Positions 36,849 to 46,579 of a stretch of DNA of 64,000 nt are shown one piece after another (position 1 is the stretch's first letter; each line of letters begins with the position of its first letter). A program made the position numbers and the translations under genes. This stretch comes from JAPOXR01 sp963664715. Its GTDB lineage: Bacteria > Pseudomonadota > Alphaproteobacteria > Rhodobacterales > Rhodobacteraceae. The stretch is from contig CAXXUY010000011.1 of assembly GCA_963664715.2 (NCBI GenBank), positions 620,001 through 684,000 on the forward strand. Direction: 5' to 3'. The notes under the pieces were generated by a model, which made no database searches, had not been told where the DNA came from, and saw only the letters and a list, made by a program, of their open reading frames with translations.

Positions 36849-38393
36849 TCAGATCTTGTAGCCGAGGGCGCGGGCACCGTCGACGAAGTTCTTGTACTGC
36901 GACTTCTGGCTGTCGATTCCAAGCTTCTGTACGATCTTCACCCACTCTTCAGCAGCCTCGTCCAGCGCCTGTTGTGAGGTCAGTTCACCCGAAATCGCTT
37001 TCGAGATGTTCCGGCCGAGGGCATCGGCGTATTCCGGCGCACCTTCCCAGAAGAACTGCGGGTAGCCCACTTCGACGTTGGCGAGTCCCGCATCCAGGTG
37101 GTTTCTGGCCCTGCCAAAGGTTTTGAATATCCCGTCATTGACCGGATAGAGGTCATTCGTTCCCCTTTGCGGGTTGGGCTCGATATACATCTGTGCCGCC
37201 GCATCCGTGTAGTGGGTCTTGCCAAACGGATCTGATCCGCAGAACGGGTCGGCAACGATCCGGTCCGAGTAATCCGGGTGCGACATCCTGTAGATGAAGT
37301 AGAAAGCCGCATCCTTGACGTCCTGCGGCAGATTCTTGGGGATCGATGCCGTCCTGCACCAAAGCGAAATGGCGCGGTGCTGAACACTTCCGTCATCCAT
37401 GGGCCAGCCAGGCACGATTGCCGCGCCCTGGTCCTCGGCAAGTTCTACACCCTGTTGCTGAACCGTGAATTCGGCAAGGTCGATCCACCAGATGCTCATC
37501 ACGTCAGAACCCGACTGCCAACGCTGGATCGTCGTCCCGATATCCATCGCCTCGGCACCAGGCGGGCCGAACTTGATGATCTCCCGGTACATGTCGAGCG
37601 CTTCAGCAGCCTTCCCCTGGTTGATGACAGGGTTCATGTTCTCGTCGAAGTAGTTGACTCCGGCAGACGCGGCGATGTCCATCCAGAAGCCCCATCCGAA
37701 GTTCGGCGGATTCACGACCATCGAGGTGCCATAGATTCCCTGGCTCGAGAGTTCCTCCGTGAAGAACTGTGCACATTGGAGGAATTCATGCCAGGTTGTC
37801 GGGACCTCGAGCTCCCGCTGGAAGCGGGACGAGAACTTCGACCGGAGTTCCGGATTTTCAAAGTGCTGTTTCCGGTAGTGGAAAATGTGGATGTCTCCAT
37901 CGAGCATCACGCCCACGGTCTCGCCACCCCACTTGGTGTAGAACTCGCGATAGGCCGGCATCACCCAGTCCAGATACTCGCTGGTGCCCTCGTATTTCTC
38001 GAAATAGGGATCCAGCGGTTCGAGCTGTCCGGTTGAGGCAAATGCCCCGAAGAACAATGACGGATACTGCACGAAGTCAAAGCGCGGGCGCCGCGAGAGC
38101 AGCTGCGGCAGTATCTTGGCCACCGCATCGCCGCCATCATACAATTCCCGGCTTTCGATGCCGACACCTGCTTCCGCCATCAGGTGGTCAGACAGCCACA
38201 AAGGTGCATGGAGCCAGTTCGAGTCCTGGAAGTACTTCAGTCCTACATCATTGAAGAGTTTCTTGCCCGGAGGAACCATTTCCTGACCCCAGGCCAGCCG
38301 TCCGGGTGCAGCCGCCCCCGCCGCAGCCGCTCCGGCGCCCATAGCGACATTCTTCATGAACTTTCGTCTGGTCCAATCTTTCATCATTGCCAT
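36849..38393 (-). CDS. ABC transporter substrate-binding protein (SBP family 1, GlpV-like size), Tat-exported
   Basis: 514 residues. Twin-arginine signal WTRRKFMKN followed by an alanine-rich hydrophobic stretch and a processing region near RLAWGQE. Family 1 (maltose/glycerol-3-phosphate type) layout: DIHIFHYRKQHFENPELR, PTTWHEFLQCAQFF, and a C-terminal helical domain. At 514 residues it is longer than typical MalE/UgpB and closer to glycerol-type GlpV. AGGAG precedes the ATG. It closes an operon of two permeases and two ATPases. Ligand unknown. Confidence 0.88.
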   Translation of the reverse strand: MAMMKDWTRRKFMKNVAMGAGAAAAGAAAPGRLAWGQEMVPPGKKLFNDVGLKYFQDSNWLHAPLWLSDHLMAEAGVGIESRELYDGGDAVAKILPQLLSRRPRFDFVQYPSLFFGAFASTGQLEPLDPYFEKYEGTSEYLDWVMPAYREFYTKWGGETVGVMLDGDIHIFHYRKQHFENPELRSKFSSRFQRELEVPTTWHEFLQCAQFFTEELSSQGIYGTSMVVNPPNFGWGFWMDIAASAGVNYFDENMNPVINQGKAAEALDMYREIIKFGPPGAEAMDIGTTIQRWQSGSDVMSIWWIDLAEFTVQQQGVELAEDQGAAIVPGWPMDDGSVQHRAISLWCRTASIPKNLPQDVKDAAFYFIYRMSHPDYSDRIVADPFCGSDPFGKTHYTDAAAQMYIEPNPQRGTNDLYPVNDGIFKTFGRARNHLDAGLANVEVGYPQFFWEGAPEYADALGRNISKAISGELTSQQALDEAAEEWVKIVQKLGIDSQKSQYKNFVDGARALGYKI

Positions 38394-38451
38394 GACTGTA
38401 ACTCCTTTGTTCTGTCAGTCAGTTTGGGTCTCCCGTACTGCGGACGACCGG

Positions 38452-39552
38452 TCAAGAAATCAGCATCTCCGTTTCCGGATCAAATACCATGACACTGGCA
38501 GGATCGTAGAAAAGGCGAATTGCTTCCCCCGTTCCCGCCCGTGTCTCGGGCGGCGCCAGCGACTGAAAGCGTACCGCCCCGTTTGTGACTGTCAACATGG
38601 ACCTCTCTCCCAGGTATTCATTGATGGCCACTGAAGCGTTGAGGAAATGCGGGGCTTCGACGAAACCGAGATTCTGTGGACGGATACCGGCAATGACCGA
38701 ACTTCGTCCGGATGCCCGAAGTGCCGGGACCGTGGTGTCATCGGGAACGAGAACAAGGTCCGAACCCTCGACCGTCAAGACCGCGTCCGAGTCGCTCAGA
38801 TGGACGTCGGCGTTGAAGAAATTCGTCGGAGGTTCCCCGATGAAGTCTGCAACAAAGAGGTTAGACGGCCTGTTGTAGAGGGTGTTCCGGTCGCCAACCT
38901 GCTGCATTCGCGCGTTCGACATCACCGCCACACGGTCTGCCAGTGCCAGTGCTTCAACCTGATCATGGGTCACATAAACCATGGTTCGCCGCAATTCCCG
39001 ATGGAGCCGCTTCAGGTCGAACAGCATCCGGAATTTCAAATGGGCGTCAAGATGGCTCATGACCTCGTCGAGGATGAATACGGAAGGTTCACGGATCAGC
39101 GCCCTTCCAAGTGAAACACGCTGCTGCTGTCCACCGGAAAGTTCCGCTGGATAGGTGCCCAGGATATCGGTGATCTGCAGGATTTCTGCAATTTCGCCGG
39201 TCTTCTTCCGGCGGACGGTTTCTTCGATCCCGCGCACTTCAAGCGGAAATGCCAGGTTTTCTTCAACCGTGAAATTCGGATAGAGCGCGTAGGTCTCGAA
39301 TGCCATGGCGACATTTCGATCCTGTGGTTCAAGCTGCGAGATATTCTGGTCATCGAAGTAGATGTCGCCGGAGGTAATTGTCTCCAGGCCTACAATCATC
39401 CTCAGTGTTGATGTCTTTCCACATCCCGACGGTCCGAGAAGCGCGACGAACTCACCATCAGCGATCTCTAGGTCCAAGTCATGCACGGCGTGGACCCGAC
39501 CGGTGCCGTGACCGTAGATCTTGTTGACTTTCCGAAGCGATACCCGGGACAT
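38452..39552 (-). CDS. ABC importer ATPase, MalK/UgpC family (second of two)
   Basis: 366 residues. Walker A GPSGCGKTST, Q-loop, signature LSGGQQQR, Walker B VFILDEVMSHLD and the H-loop VTHDQVEAL, followed by a C-terminal TOBE/regulatory domain (AGIRPQNLGF, EYLGERSML). ATG 39552 overlaps the upstream ATPase stop by one base. Two different ATPases in one operon suggest a heterodimeric motor, as in the rhizobial glycerol importer GlpSTPQV. Confidence 0.93.
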   Translation of the reverse strand: MSRVSLRKVNKIYGHGTGRVHAVHDLDLEIADGEFVALLGPSGCGKTSTLRMIVGLETITSGDIYFDDQNISQLEPQDRNVAMAFETYALYPNFTVEENLAFPLEVRGIEETVRRKKTGEIAEILQITDILGTYPAELSGGQQQRVSLGRALIREPSVFILDEVMSHLDAHLKFRMLFDLKRLHRELRRTMVYVTHDQVEALALADRVAVMSNARMQQVGDRNTLYNRPSNLFVADFIGEPPTNFFNADVHLSDSDAVLTVEGSDLVLVPDDTTVPALRASGRSSVIAGIRPQNLGFVEAPHFLNASVAINEYLGERSMLTVTNGAVRFQSLAPPETRAGTGEAIRLFYDPASVMVFDPETEMLIS

Positions 39553-40661
39553 CAGGTCGAACCGTCAACGCTGCGGCCGCTGTCGGCGTCAAAGAAGTGA
39601 AACCGGTCAACATCGACCGAGACTGTCACGACCTGGCCCGGAACGTAATGCATCTCCGGGTTGGTCAGTGCGGTCAGGCGCACCCCTCCCGACCGAGCAA
39701 TCATGATGCCGGTTGCCCCAAGGGGCTCGTAGACGTCGACTTCTGCCGAAAGCAACTCCGTGCCGTCGCTTGCCTCCTCAACCGGCCGAATGAACTGTGG
39801 GCGAAGGCCGATCGTGATCCTGTCCCTTCCATGCCCTTCAAGAAGCGCCCGGTTCTGGCCACGCACGGGGAAACTCAACTCCCCCGGTTCGGAATCGAGA
39901 AAGAGTGAATCGCCCTCAGAACGAAGCCGTGCGCCAATCACGTTGATAGTTGGCTGGCCAAGATGTTCCGCAACCGTAAGATTCGCCGGTCTCTCGAAGA
40001 GGTCCCGGGGTGCTCCGACCTGTTCGAGTTTGCCGCCCGCGCCCATGACACCGATCCGGTCACCCAGCGAAAGGGCTTCGGAATAGTCGTGGGTGACATA
40101 GACTGTCGCCACCTTGCGAAGATCCTCAAGCGTGTGAAACTGGGTCCGCAGTTCATGCCGAATCTTTGCGTCAAGGTGACTGATCGGTTCATCCAGCAGA
40201 AAGACTTCTGGATCTGCAACCAGGGTTCGGCCAAGCGCGGTTCGCTGTTTCTGGCCGCCCGAGACTTCACCCGGCTTGCGGTCAAGAAGGTGATTGATCC
40301 TGAGCAGTTCGGCAACGCTCCTGACCCGCTTGTCCCGCTCCCCGGCCGGCACCTTCCGAGCGCGCAGCGGGCTCGCAATGTTCTCGTACACTGAAAGATG
40401 TGGATAGAGCGCGTAGCTTTCGAAGGTCATCGCGATGCGGCGCCGGTAGGGCGGAAGACGGGTCTGGTCGGAACCGCCAATCAGCACACGGCCGGCATCC
40501 GGGGTCTCCAGTCCGGAAACAAGGCGAAGCAGAGTTGTCTTTCCGATTCCCGATGCCCCCACGATGACAAAAAACTCGCCTTCCTCCACGGAAAAGGAGA
40601 GTTCATCGATGACGGGGAAATCCCAGCCCTTGCAGAGCCCTTCGACTTCCAGCCTTGCCAT
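39552..40661 (-). CDS. ABC importer ATPase, MalK/UgpC family (first of two)
   Basis: 369 residues. Walker A GASGIGKTT, signature VSGGQKQR, Walker B VFLLDEPISHLD, H-loop VTHDYSEAL, then a TOBE domain (IGLRPQFIRP, VYEPLGATGIM). GASGIGKT departs from the usual GPSGxGKT. The start was set at 40661, where ATG overlaps the permease stop (TGATG); the longer frame to 40961 is antisense-free but lies inside the permease gene. Partner of the ATPase at 38.5 kb. Confidence 0.92.
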   Translation of the reverse strand: MARLEVEGLCKGWDFPVIDELSFSVEEGEFFVIVGASGIGKTTLLRLVSGLETPDAGRVLIGGSDQTRLPPYRRRIAMTFESYALYPHLSVYENIASPLRARKVPAGERDKRVRSVAELLRINHLLDRKPGEVSGGQKQRTALGRTLVADPEVFLLDEPISHLDAKIRHELRTQFHTLEDLRKVATVYVTHDYSEALSLGDRIGVMGAGGKLEQVGAPRDLFERPANLTVAEHLGQPTINVIGARLRSEGDSLFLDSEPGELSFPVRGQNRALLEGHGRDRITIGLRPQFIRPVEEASDGTELLSAEVDVYEPLGATGIMIARSGGVRLTALTNPEMHYVPGQVVTVSVDVDRFHFFDADSGRSVDGST

Positions 40662-41548
40662 CAGCCCTTGACCACGCCGAGTGACAGACCGCGGACCATG
40701 TAGCGTCGCAGCAGGATGAAAAGTGTTACCGGAGGAATCATTGCGATCAGCGAGAATGACATCTGGAGGTTCCAGAGTGTCTGGGACCCGTGCGTGAAGG
40801 TCGGGATCACGATCGTGTAGGTCCTGACAGCAGTTCCAACAAAGAGGTTTGCGAACAGGTATTCGTTCCAGGCAAATATCCAGCAGAGCATTGCGACCGA
40901 TATCATTCCCGGCAAGACAAGTGGCAGCGTCACCTTGACGAACGCGCGCAGAGGCGTCCATCCGTCCAGATAGGCAGCCTCCTCGATTTCAAGCGGAGTG
41001 TCCCTGAAGAACACCATCATCAGCCAGGTCGCGAGCGGCAGGTTGAATACGAGATAGAGGAGGATCAGTGAAATATGGCTGTCGGTGCCCCAAGGCGTGC
41101 TGTCGAACAGGAAGAACATCGGGACGAGGATCGCAACCGGAGGGAACATGCGATTCGAGAGAATCCAGAATGCGAGATTCTCGCCACCTGCCTGCCGCGG
41201 AAACCTTGCAAAGGCATAGCCGGCAAGAGAACCGAGAAACAGCGCGAGAGCCGTGTTTGCCGTGGCAATGATGAAGCTGTCCACCAGGGCGCTGAAATTC
41301 GTCCTCTCGGCAAAGACACCCGCGAAATTGCCCGGTTGCCAGTCTCTTGGCCAGAATGTTGGAACAGTAAGGTTGGTTTCTGCGGCAGTCTTGAACGCCG
41401 TGATTGTCATGAAATACAGCGGAAAGACCGTGAACAGGATCCAGAGGGCCAGGAAGGCCAGGAAAAGAAATCGGACGTATCTCCACACATCACCCGGACC
41501 ACCGGCGGGTGCTCCGGCTACTGAAGCCCGGAAAGCCGAGGTCGTCAT
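40661..41548 (-). CDS. ABC importer permease (MalG/UgpE type)
   Basis: 295 residues, six membrane helices. The ATPase-contacting EAA loop reads EIEEAAYLDGWTPLRAFVKV. A helix near LFLAFLALWILFTVFPLYFM begins the membrane domain. Overlaps the next ATPase gene by one base and lies 16 bp after the first permease. Confidence 0.92.
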   Translation of the reverse strand: MTTSAFRASVAGAPAGGPGDVWRYVRFLFLAFLALWILFTVFPLYFMTITAFKTAAETNLTVPTFWPRDWQPGNFAGVFAERTNFSALVDSFIIATANTALALFLGSLAGYAFARFPRQAGGENLAFWILSNRMFPPVAILVPMFFLFDSTPWGTDSHISLILLYLVFNLPLATWLMMVFFRDTPLEIEEAAYLDGWTPLRAFVKVTLPLVLPGMISVAMLCWIFAWNEYLFANLFVGTAVRTYTIVIPTFTHGSQTLWNLQMSFSLIAMIPPVTLFILLRRYMVRGLSLGVVKG

Positions 41549-41564
41549 GCCACTTGCCCGCTGG

Positions 41565-42536
41565 TCATGCGAAGCCCCGCGCCTTCATCACGCGTTTCAT
41601 GTATTTCAGGAACAGCGTGATTATTACCGCCGAAATTGCAAAGATCACGATGGCGTAGGCAGCTGCCTCGCCGATCGCGAACTCGCGTATGCCGCGCTGG
41701 AACGCGATATAGGTTGGAAGTTCAGATGACTGTGCCGGTCCTCCGCTCGTCATGATGTAGACAAGGTCGACGAACTTGAACGCATCTGTGAAGCGGAGGA
41801 TGAACGCAATCGCAATCACTTCCTTGAGCATGGGCAGAGTGATACGGCGCATGACTTTCCACTGTCCCGCACCGTCGACCCGAGCCGCTTCGTACACGGC
41901 AGGCGGCAGGGACACCCTGCCGGAGTACACGATCAGCAACGGGAGCGCGACCCAGTTCCAGGTGTCTGCTATGATGATCGACCAGAGGGAAATGCCGGCA
42001 TTGAACCATTCGATATGGCTCCGGATCAGCCCGATGTTCAGCAGTGCCTGATTGATGGCTCCATTTGACGGTGTCAGCAGGAAGCGCCACAGGACACCAA
42101 CAATCGAGGGCGGCAGCATCATCGGCAGAACAAGAAGTATCAGGATCAGGGTCCGGACAGCGTTCGACTTGACGAATTCGTACAGGGTCAATGCCAGTAC
42201 CGTTCCGATCACTACCTGCAGGCAGGCACCGAATGTCAGGTACTGTACGAGGTGACCGAGGGATTGCTGAAACCGGTCCGACCCGATCACCGAGGCATAG
42301 TTCTGGAAGCCGATATACTCGTGCGAGCCCATGAACAGGCCCTGAATGTTCGTGTCCCGGAGCGAGTGGTAGAACATCCAGATTGTCGGATAAATGACAA
42401 TTGCCAGAAGCACGGCCACGGGCAGGCCAACCAGTACAACTGGCACCCAGCGGGCGACAATCAGTGGCCTCGCGGTTCGCTTTTCCCGGAACCATTCAGG
42501 ATACGTGGAGGACTCTTTACGCACCGTTCGGTTCAT
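41565..42536 (-). CDS. ABC importer permease (MalF/UgpA type)
   Basis: 323 residues. Six helices plus an N-terminal cytoplasmic stretch (TYPEWFREKRTARP). EAA loop YEAARVDGAGQWKVMRRITLP. First gene of the five-gene importer; the promoter should lie in the 496-bp region that also serves mtnK. Confidence 0.92.
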   Translation of the reverse strand: MNRTVRKESSTYPEWFREKRTARPLIVARWVPVVLVGLPVAVLLAIVIYPTIWMFYHSLRDTNIQGLFMGSHEYIGFQNYASVIGSDRFQQSLGHLVQYLTFGACLQVVIGTVLALTLYEFVKSNAVRTLILILLVLPMMLPPSIVGVLWRFLLTPSNGAINQALLNIGLIRSHIEWFNAGISLWSIIIADTWNWVALPLLIVYSGRVSLPPAVYEAARVDGAGQWKVMRRITLPMLKEVIAIAFILRFTDAFKFVDLVYIMTSGGPAQSSELPTYIAFQRGIREFAIGEAAAYAIVIFAISAVIITLFLKYMKRVMKARGFA

Positions 42537-43032
42537 GCACGTCCAACTCTTGAGCCCGGTCGAGCCATGATCTGGTCATGTTGTTCGATGATTCGGTTCA
42601 ACAGTTGTCCACTCCTCCATCGGTCGAGTGCATGCCCGGCCTCCTAGGAGGGCAGAAGCACGCGCGGTCAAGGCTGACACAATAGACAGATTCGGTCAAC
42701 ACTCAACGAATAACCCTTGTCGTGTTGCTGAATCGACTCTGGTGCGTGCAGGTGCACTCTCACGATCACGATGGTTGATCGCTGCCTGATTCAAACTTGC
42801 CGGCATGGCTGCAAACTGCAATCGCGAATTGGCCGGCGGATCGAGATCACCGGGCAGATTCTGCCACGGTTCCTTGCACGAGAAGGGCCAGCCGGGCGCC
42901 AGATTCCGAAGCCACCCTGGAATTGGTATTCCCTGTTGCGGTAGTTCAATCTACCCTTCCAAGTGAGCCCGTACTACAAGGGGCCAGCTGTGAAGATGAA
43001 CCGCAATTTCTGCCGGACAGGGAGACGACGCG
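42537..43032. other. 496-bp divergent region between importer operon and mtnK
   Basis: Must contain promoters in both directions. I looked for a SAM-type riboswitch, because mtnK is a sulfur-salvage gene, and could not match one. No credible ORF or strong terminator was seen. Confidence 0.5.
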
Positions 43033-44331
43033 ATGAACGCTGCAACGCTGCATACCCCGGAAGGATACCGGATCCTTGATGCCGAGGGCTTGCGTGACCT
43101 GATTGCCAGCCTGCCGCTGGGTAGCCAGCTTGGCGGAGTCCCCGACGGTTGGAAAATTGAGGAAGTCGGTGACGGCAATCTCAACCTGGTTTTTCTTGTC
43201 AGGGGTCCGATTGGCGGTTTCGCGGTTAAGCAGGCGCTGCCCTATGTGCGCCTCGTCGGCGAAAGCTGGCCGCTGCCGCTTTCCCGCGCCCATTACGAGC
43301 ACGCCGCGCTCTTGCGCCAGGCCAGGCATGCACCCGGACTGGTACCGGCGATTCGGCACTATGACGAAGCGCTTGCGCTGATCGTCATGGAACTTCTGGA
43401 ACCTCACATCATCATGCGCCACGGAATGATTGCGGGAACTATCTACCCGAAGTTTGCGGATGATATTTCCACTTTCATGGCCAAGACCCTGTTCCACACC
43501 TCAACGCTCGGCCTGACGGCAGAACAATTCAAGGGCCTGGTCTCGGGCTTTGCAGGCAACACCGCCCTGTGCAAGATCACGGAAGACCTCATTTTCACAG
43601 AGCCTTACATGGTGGCAGAGAACAATCGATGGACCAGTCCCTGGCTCGATGGGCATGCCGCGATGATCAGGCAGGATGCCGACCTCAAATGCGCCATCTC
43701 GCGGTTGAAGCTCAGGTTCATGGGTTCACCTGAAGCAATGATCCATGGAGACCTCCACACCGGTTCCGTGATGCTCACGACGGAGGACACGCGCGTCATT
43801 GATCCGGAATTCGCGTTCATCGGCCCGATGGGTTTTGATGTGGGTGCCATCATAGCCAATCTTCTCCTGAACTATTTCAGCCAGATCGGCCATGAGAAGA
43901 GCAATGATCCCCGCGAAGAATATCGTGCCTGGATCCTTGAAACCGTCGAAGAGGTCTGGACACTCTTTCGCTGCAAGTTCCTTGACGAGTGGAAAACACA
44001 TGGCATCGGTGATGGTTATCCATCCGCCCTGTTTGCCGATTCTCTCGGAAGTGCAGCACTTGCAAGGGAGCGCGAGGCGTTCATGGATCGCCTTTTCCAG
44101 GACACCCTCGGATTTGCTGCTGCGAAGATGATTCGCCGCATAGTCGGGCTTGCTCACAACATAGACCTGGAGTGTATCGAAGCCCCCGAAATCCGCGCGA
44201 CTGCCGAAGCCCGGTCTCTTACGCTTGCCCGCGATCTCATGGTCAACTCCAAGGCCTATAGCAGCATCCCGGCGGTCACTGCCGCTGCCCGGCGAATAAA
44301 CGAAATAACTCCAGACCTTACAATCTCTTGA
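43033..44331 (+). CDS. mtnK: 5-methylthioribose kinase
   Basis: 432 residues. Phosphorylates S-methyl-5-thioribose to its 1-phosphate in methylthioadenosine salvage. Kinase landmarks: HGDLHTGSV (238-246, catalytic D240) and DPEFAF (metal-binding D257), with the N-terminal GDGNLNLVFLV as glycine-rich loop. GGGAGACG precedes the ATG. The mtnA gene follows 13 bp after the stop. Confidence 0.94.
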   Translation: MNAATLHTPEGYRILDAEGLRDLIASLPLGSQLGGVPDGWKIEEVGDGNLNLVFLVRGPIGGFAVKQALPYVRLVGESWPLPLSRAHYEHAALLRQARHAPGLVPAIRHYDEALALIVMELLEPHIIMRHGMIAGTIYPKFADDISTFMAKTLFHTSTLGLTAEQFKGLVSGFAGNTALCKITEDLIFTEPYMVAENNRWTSPWLDGHAAMIRQDADLKCAISRLKLRFMGSPEAMIHGDLHTGSVMLTTEDTRVIDPEFAFIGPMGFDVGAIIANLLLNYFSQIGHEKSNDPREEYRAWILETVEEVWTLFRCKFLDEWKTHGIGDGYPSALFADSLGSAALAREREAFMDRLFQDTLGFAAAKMIRRIVGLAHNIDLECIEAPEIRATAEARSLTLARDLMVNSKAYSSIPAVTAAARRINEITPDLTIS

Positions 44332-44344
44332 AGGAATTCGTGAC

Positions 44345-45451
44345 ATGAAAATTGATGGAAAGGCGACCCGTACAATCTGGCTGGCTGAAGACCATCGGAC
44401 TGTCGAAGTGATTGACCAAACGAAACTGCCATTCTCATTCAAGGTTCTGCAACTCCGCGATGTAGAGGACGCTGCGATTGCAATTGAACGGATGGTCGTG
44501 CGCGGTGCACCTCTCATCGGGGCCGCGGCCGCCTACGGAGTGGCACTGGCAATGGCAGAGGACCCGTCTTCCGAAAACCTGGCCGCCGCGTGCCGACGAT
44601 TGATCGGGACGCGTCCTACGGCAGTCAATCTCCGGTGGGCAATCGACGAAATGAAGTCGCACCTGTCCAACTGTCCCAAGGAGGAACGGGTGGAGGCCGC
44701 ATACAGGAGAGCAGCTGAAATCTGTGATGAAGATGTCGAGATAAACGCCTCGATAGGCCGCAACGGCCTCGGACTCATCCAGCAGATTGCCGCGAACAAG
44801 GCGCCTGGAGAGTCGGTTAACGTGCTTACGCATTGCAATGCCGGCTGGCTCGCAACGGTCGACTGGGGAACTGCCACGTCGCCAATCTACATGGCCCATG
44901 ACGGGGGGACACCGGTTCACGTGTGGGTTGGCGAAACCCGCCCGCGTAACCAGGGCGCATCGCTGACTGCCTACGAACTTGGTCACCATGGCGTTCCCCA
45001 CACAGTCGTACCTGACAGTACCGGAGGTCACCTGATGCAGCATGGGCAGGTTGATCTCGTGATTACCGGAACCGACAGGACAACAGCCTCGGGCGATGTC
45101 TGCAACAAAATTGGTACCTACCTGAAGGCGCTGGCTGCCAGGGACAATGGCGTTCCATTCTATGTTGCGCTTCCTTCGCCCACCATTGACTTCACGCTGT
45201 TTGACGGTGTCGCAGAAATCCCGATTGAACAACGCTCGGGTGATGAGGTGGCCAAGATGACGGGCGTTGCCGAGGATGGCTCGGTTCAGACCGTCGATAT
45301 AGTATCCAAGGGTTCTCCCGTTGCGAACTACGCGTTTGATGTCACGCCTGCCAGGCTCGTCACCGGACTCATCACCGAGGCCGGGGTTTGCGAGGCATCG
45401 CGGGACGGAATTGCGGCGTTGTTTCCCGACCGGGTTGGTGAGAGCAACTGA
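44345..45451 (+). CDS. mtnA: S-methyl-5-thioribose-1-phosphate isomerase
   Basis: 368 residues. Converts methylthioribose-1-phosphate to methylthioribulose-1-phosphate. The catalytic pair, C164 (THCNAGWLA) and D244 (TGTDRT), corresponds to the known Cys/Asp of the family. RGAPLIGAAAAYG near residue 54 is conserved. The later steps (mtnB, mtnC, mtnD) or the fuculose-aldolase-like enzyme of the alternative shunt are not in this window. Confidence 0.96.
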   Translation: MKIDGKATRTIWLAEDHRTVEVIDQTKLPFSFKVLQLRDVEDAAIAIERMVVRGAPLIGAAAAYGVALAMAEDPSSENLAAACRRLIGTRPTAVNLRWAIDEMKSHLSNCPKEERVEAAYRRAAEICDEDVEINASIGRNGLGLIQQIAANKAPGESVNVLTHCNAGWLATVDWGTATSPIYMAHDGGTPVHVWVGETRPRNQGASLTAYELGHHGVPHTVVPDSTGGHLMQHGQVDLVITGTDRTTASGDVCNKIGTYLKALAARDNGVPFYVALPSPTIDFTLFDGVAEIPIEQRSGDEVAKMTGVAEDGSVQTVDIVSKGSPVANYAFDVTPARLVTGLITEAGVCEASRDGIAALFPDRVGESN

Positions 45452-45497
45452 TCCTCGGGCTCCTATGCCGGATCCAACATGATCTGTAATCAGGAAC

Positions 45498-45512
45498 GGC
45501 CCTGTTGCAAAA
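45498..45512 (+). repeat. IS6 terminal inverted repeat, left
   Basis: GGCCCTGTTGCAAAA, exact reverse complement of the right copy. Confidence 0.92.
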
Positions 45513-45555
45513 GTTTGCCGGATTTGCCGGGGATGTGGTCTGGCTCCGTCTTTCT

Positions 45556-46422
45556 TCAAAATCCTTGCTGGATCGCGATTTGCTCAAGCTCCGCTCGATG
45601 CAGTGACATCGACTCGCTCATCATCTCTGGCCCGAGACCAAACGCGTGTTCAACAAGACGGACTTCGCCCTTGATCCCGGGCTGTAGCTGAAAGGCTTTG
45701 GCCTGTTTCTTCTTGAGCGCGCGCATGACCTCGAAGCCTTTGATCGTCGTATAAGCGGTCTTCATGGACTTGAACCCGGTCGTTGGCTTGATGAGGCGCT
45801 TCAGCTTGCCATGGTCGGCCTCGACGACGTTGTTGAGGCATTTCGCCTGCCGGTGATCCGTTTCGACAGGACACTTTCCTTCTTTCTTCAGTTCGCGAAT
45901 GGCTTGGCTATAGCAGCCCGCCTTGTCGGTGTTGATCACGTCGGGCTTGTCCCAGGATTTGCAGCCGCGCAAGGCTTTGCCGAGAAACCGCTTGGCGGCT
46001 TTCGCGTTGCGGGTCTGCGACAGGTGGAAGTCGACGGTGTCGCCACGGCTGTCGACCGCGCGGTACAGATACGCCCATTTCCCTTTGACCTTGATCTACG
46101 TTTCGTCCACGTGCCAGGATCGCGATAGTCCGCCTGGGCGACAATGCCAGCGCAGGCGCCTTTCGATTTCCGGCGCGTCGGCCTGCACCCAACGATAGAT
46201 GGTGGTGTGGTCCACCGCGACGCCGCGCTCTTCCAGCATTTCCTCGAGGTCACGGTAGCTGGCGCCATATCGGCAGTACCACCGGACGGCCCACGGAATG
46301 ATCTCGCCCCGGAAATGCCGCCACTTGAAATCGCCTGCCGTCGGTTCACCCCTTTCGGTCTCAAGAAGTAGAGCTACGAGGAAACCGCGCAGGTCACCCT
46401 GATCAAAGATCTCATGGCCCAC
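45556..46422 (-). pseudogene. IS6-family transposase with internal amber stop
   Basis: The reading frame gives FKWRHFRGEIIPWAVRWYCRY, DLEEMLEERGVAVDHTTIYRW and SWHVDET, the HTH and first catalytic Asp of IS6 transposases. A TAG follows at 46098-46096, where relatives have tyrosine (VDETY). The same frame then continues IKVKGKWAYLYRAVD, through DKPDVINTDKAGCYSQAI (second Asp) and NNVVEADHGKLKRL (catalytic Glu) to the stop at 45556. One nonsense change therefore divides an otherwise complete gene. The first about 30 residues before FKWRHF look unlike the family, so the native start is unsure. Confidence 0.9.
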
Positions 46423-46476
46423 TACGGCCTCTCAAAAGCCATCATCTACCGATACCTCAGAACGAAAGACGACTGA
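46366..46476 (+). pseudogene. Possible serine-recombinase C-terminal HTH remnant inside the IS end
   Basis: The plus-strand frame reads SYEETAQVTLIKDLMAHYG then LSKAIIYRYLRTKDD and a stop. LSKAIIYRYL resembles the C-terminal helix-turn-helix of resolvases and invertases. An in-frame TAG precedes it, so only about 35 codons remain. The match is short and could be chance. Confidence 0.3.
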
Positions 46477-46484
46477 CAATGAAA

Positions 46485-46499
46485 TTTTGCAACAGGGCC
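46485..46499 (-). repeat. IS6 terminal inverted repeat, right
   Basis: TTTTGCAACAGGGCC on the plus strand, pairing exactly with the left end. Contains an outward-facing TTGCAA at 46487-46492 that can act as a -35 element. Confidence 0.92.
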
Positions 46500-46579
46500 C
46501 AAATTACCGCTTTCTTGCGGACTTCCGACTTGCTATCAATTCGCCATCAATTGAACATCCAAACGGGAAGGAGCAATCC

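Larger units (their letters stand above)
45498..46499 (-). mobile_element. IS6-family (IS26-like) insertion sequence, about 1.0 kb, inactivated
   Basis: Bounded by perfect 15-bp inverted repeats GGCCCTGTTGCAAAA at 45498-45512 and 46485-46499. These closely resemble IS26/IS6 ends (GGCACTGTTGCAAA). The 8-bp flanks, TCAGGAAC on the left and CAAATTAC on the right, do not match, so there is no target-site duplication. It contains one broken DDE transposase. Confidence 0.9.

Noticed and set aside
42537..43032. Possible SAM-responsive riboswitch before mtnK
   Set aside because: I could not match the conserved core of any SAM riboswitch class by eye.
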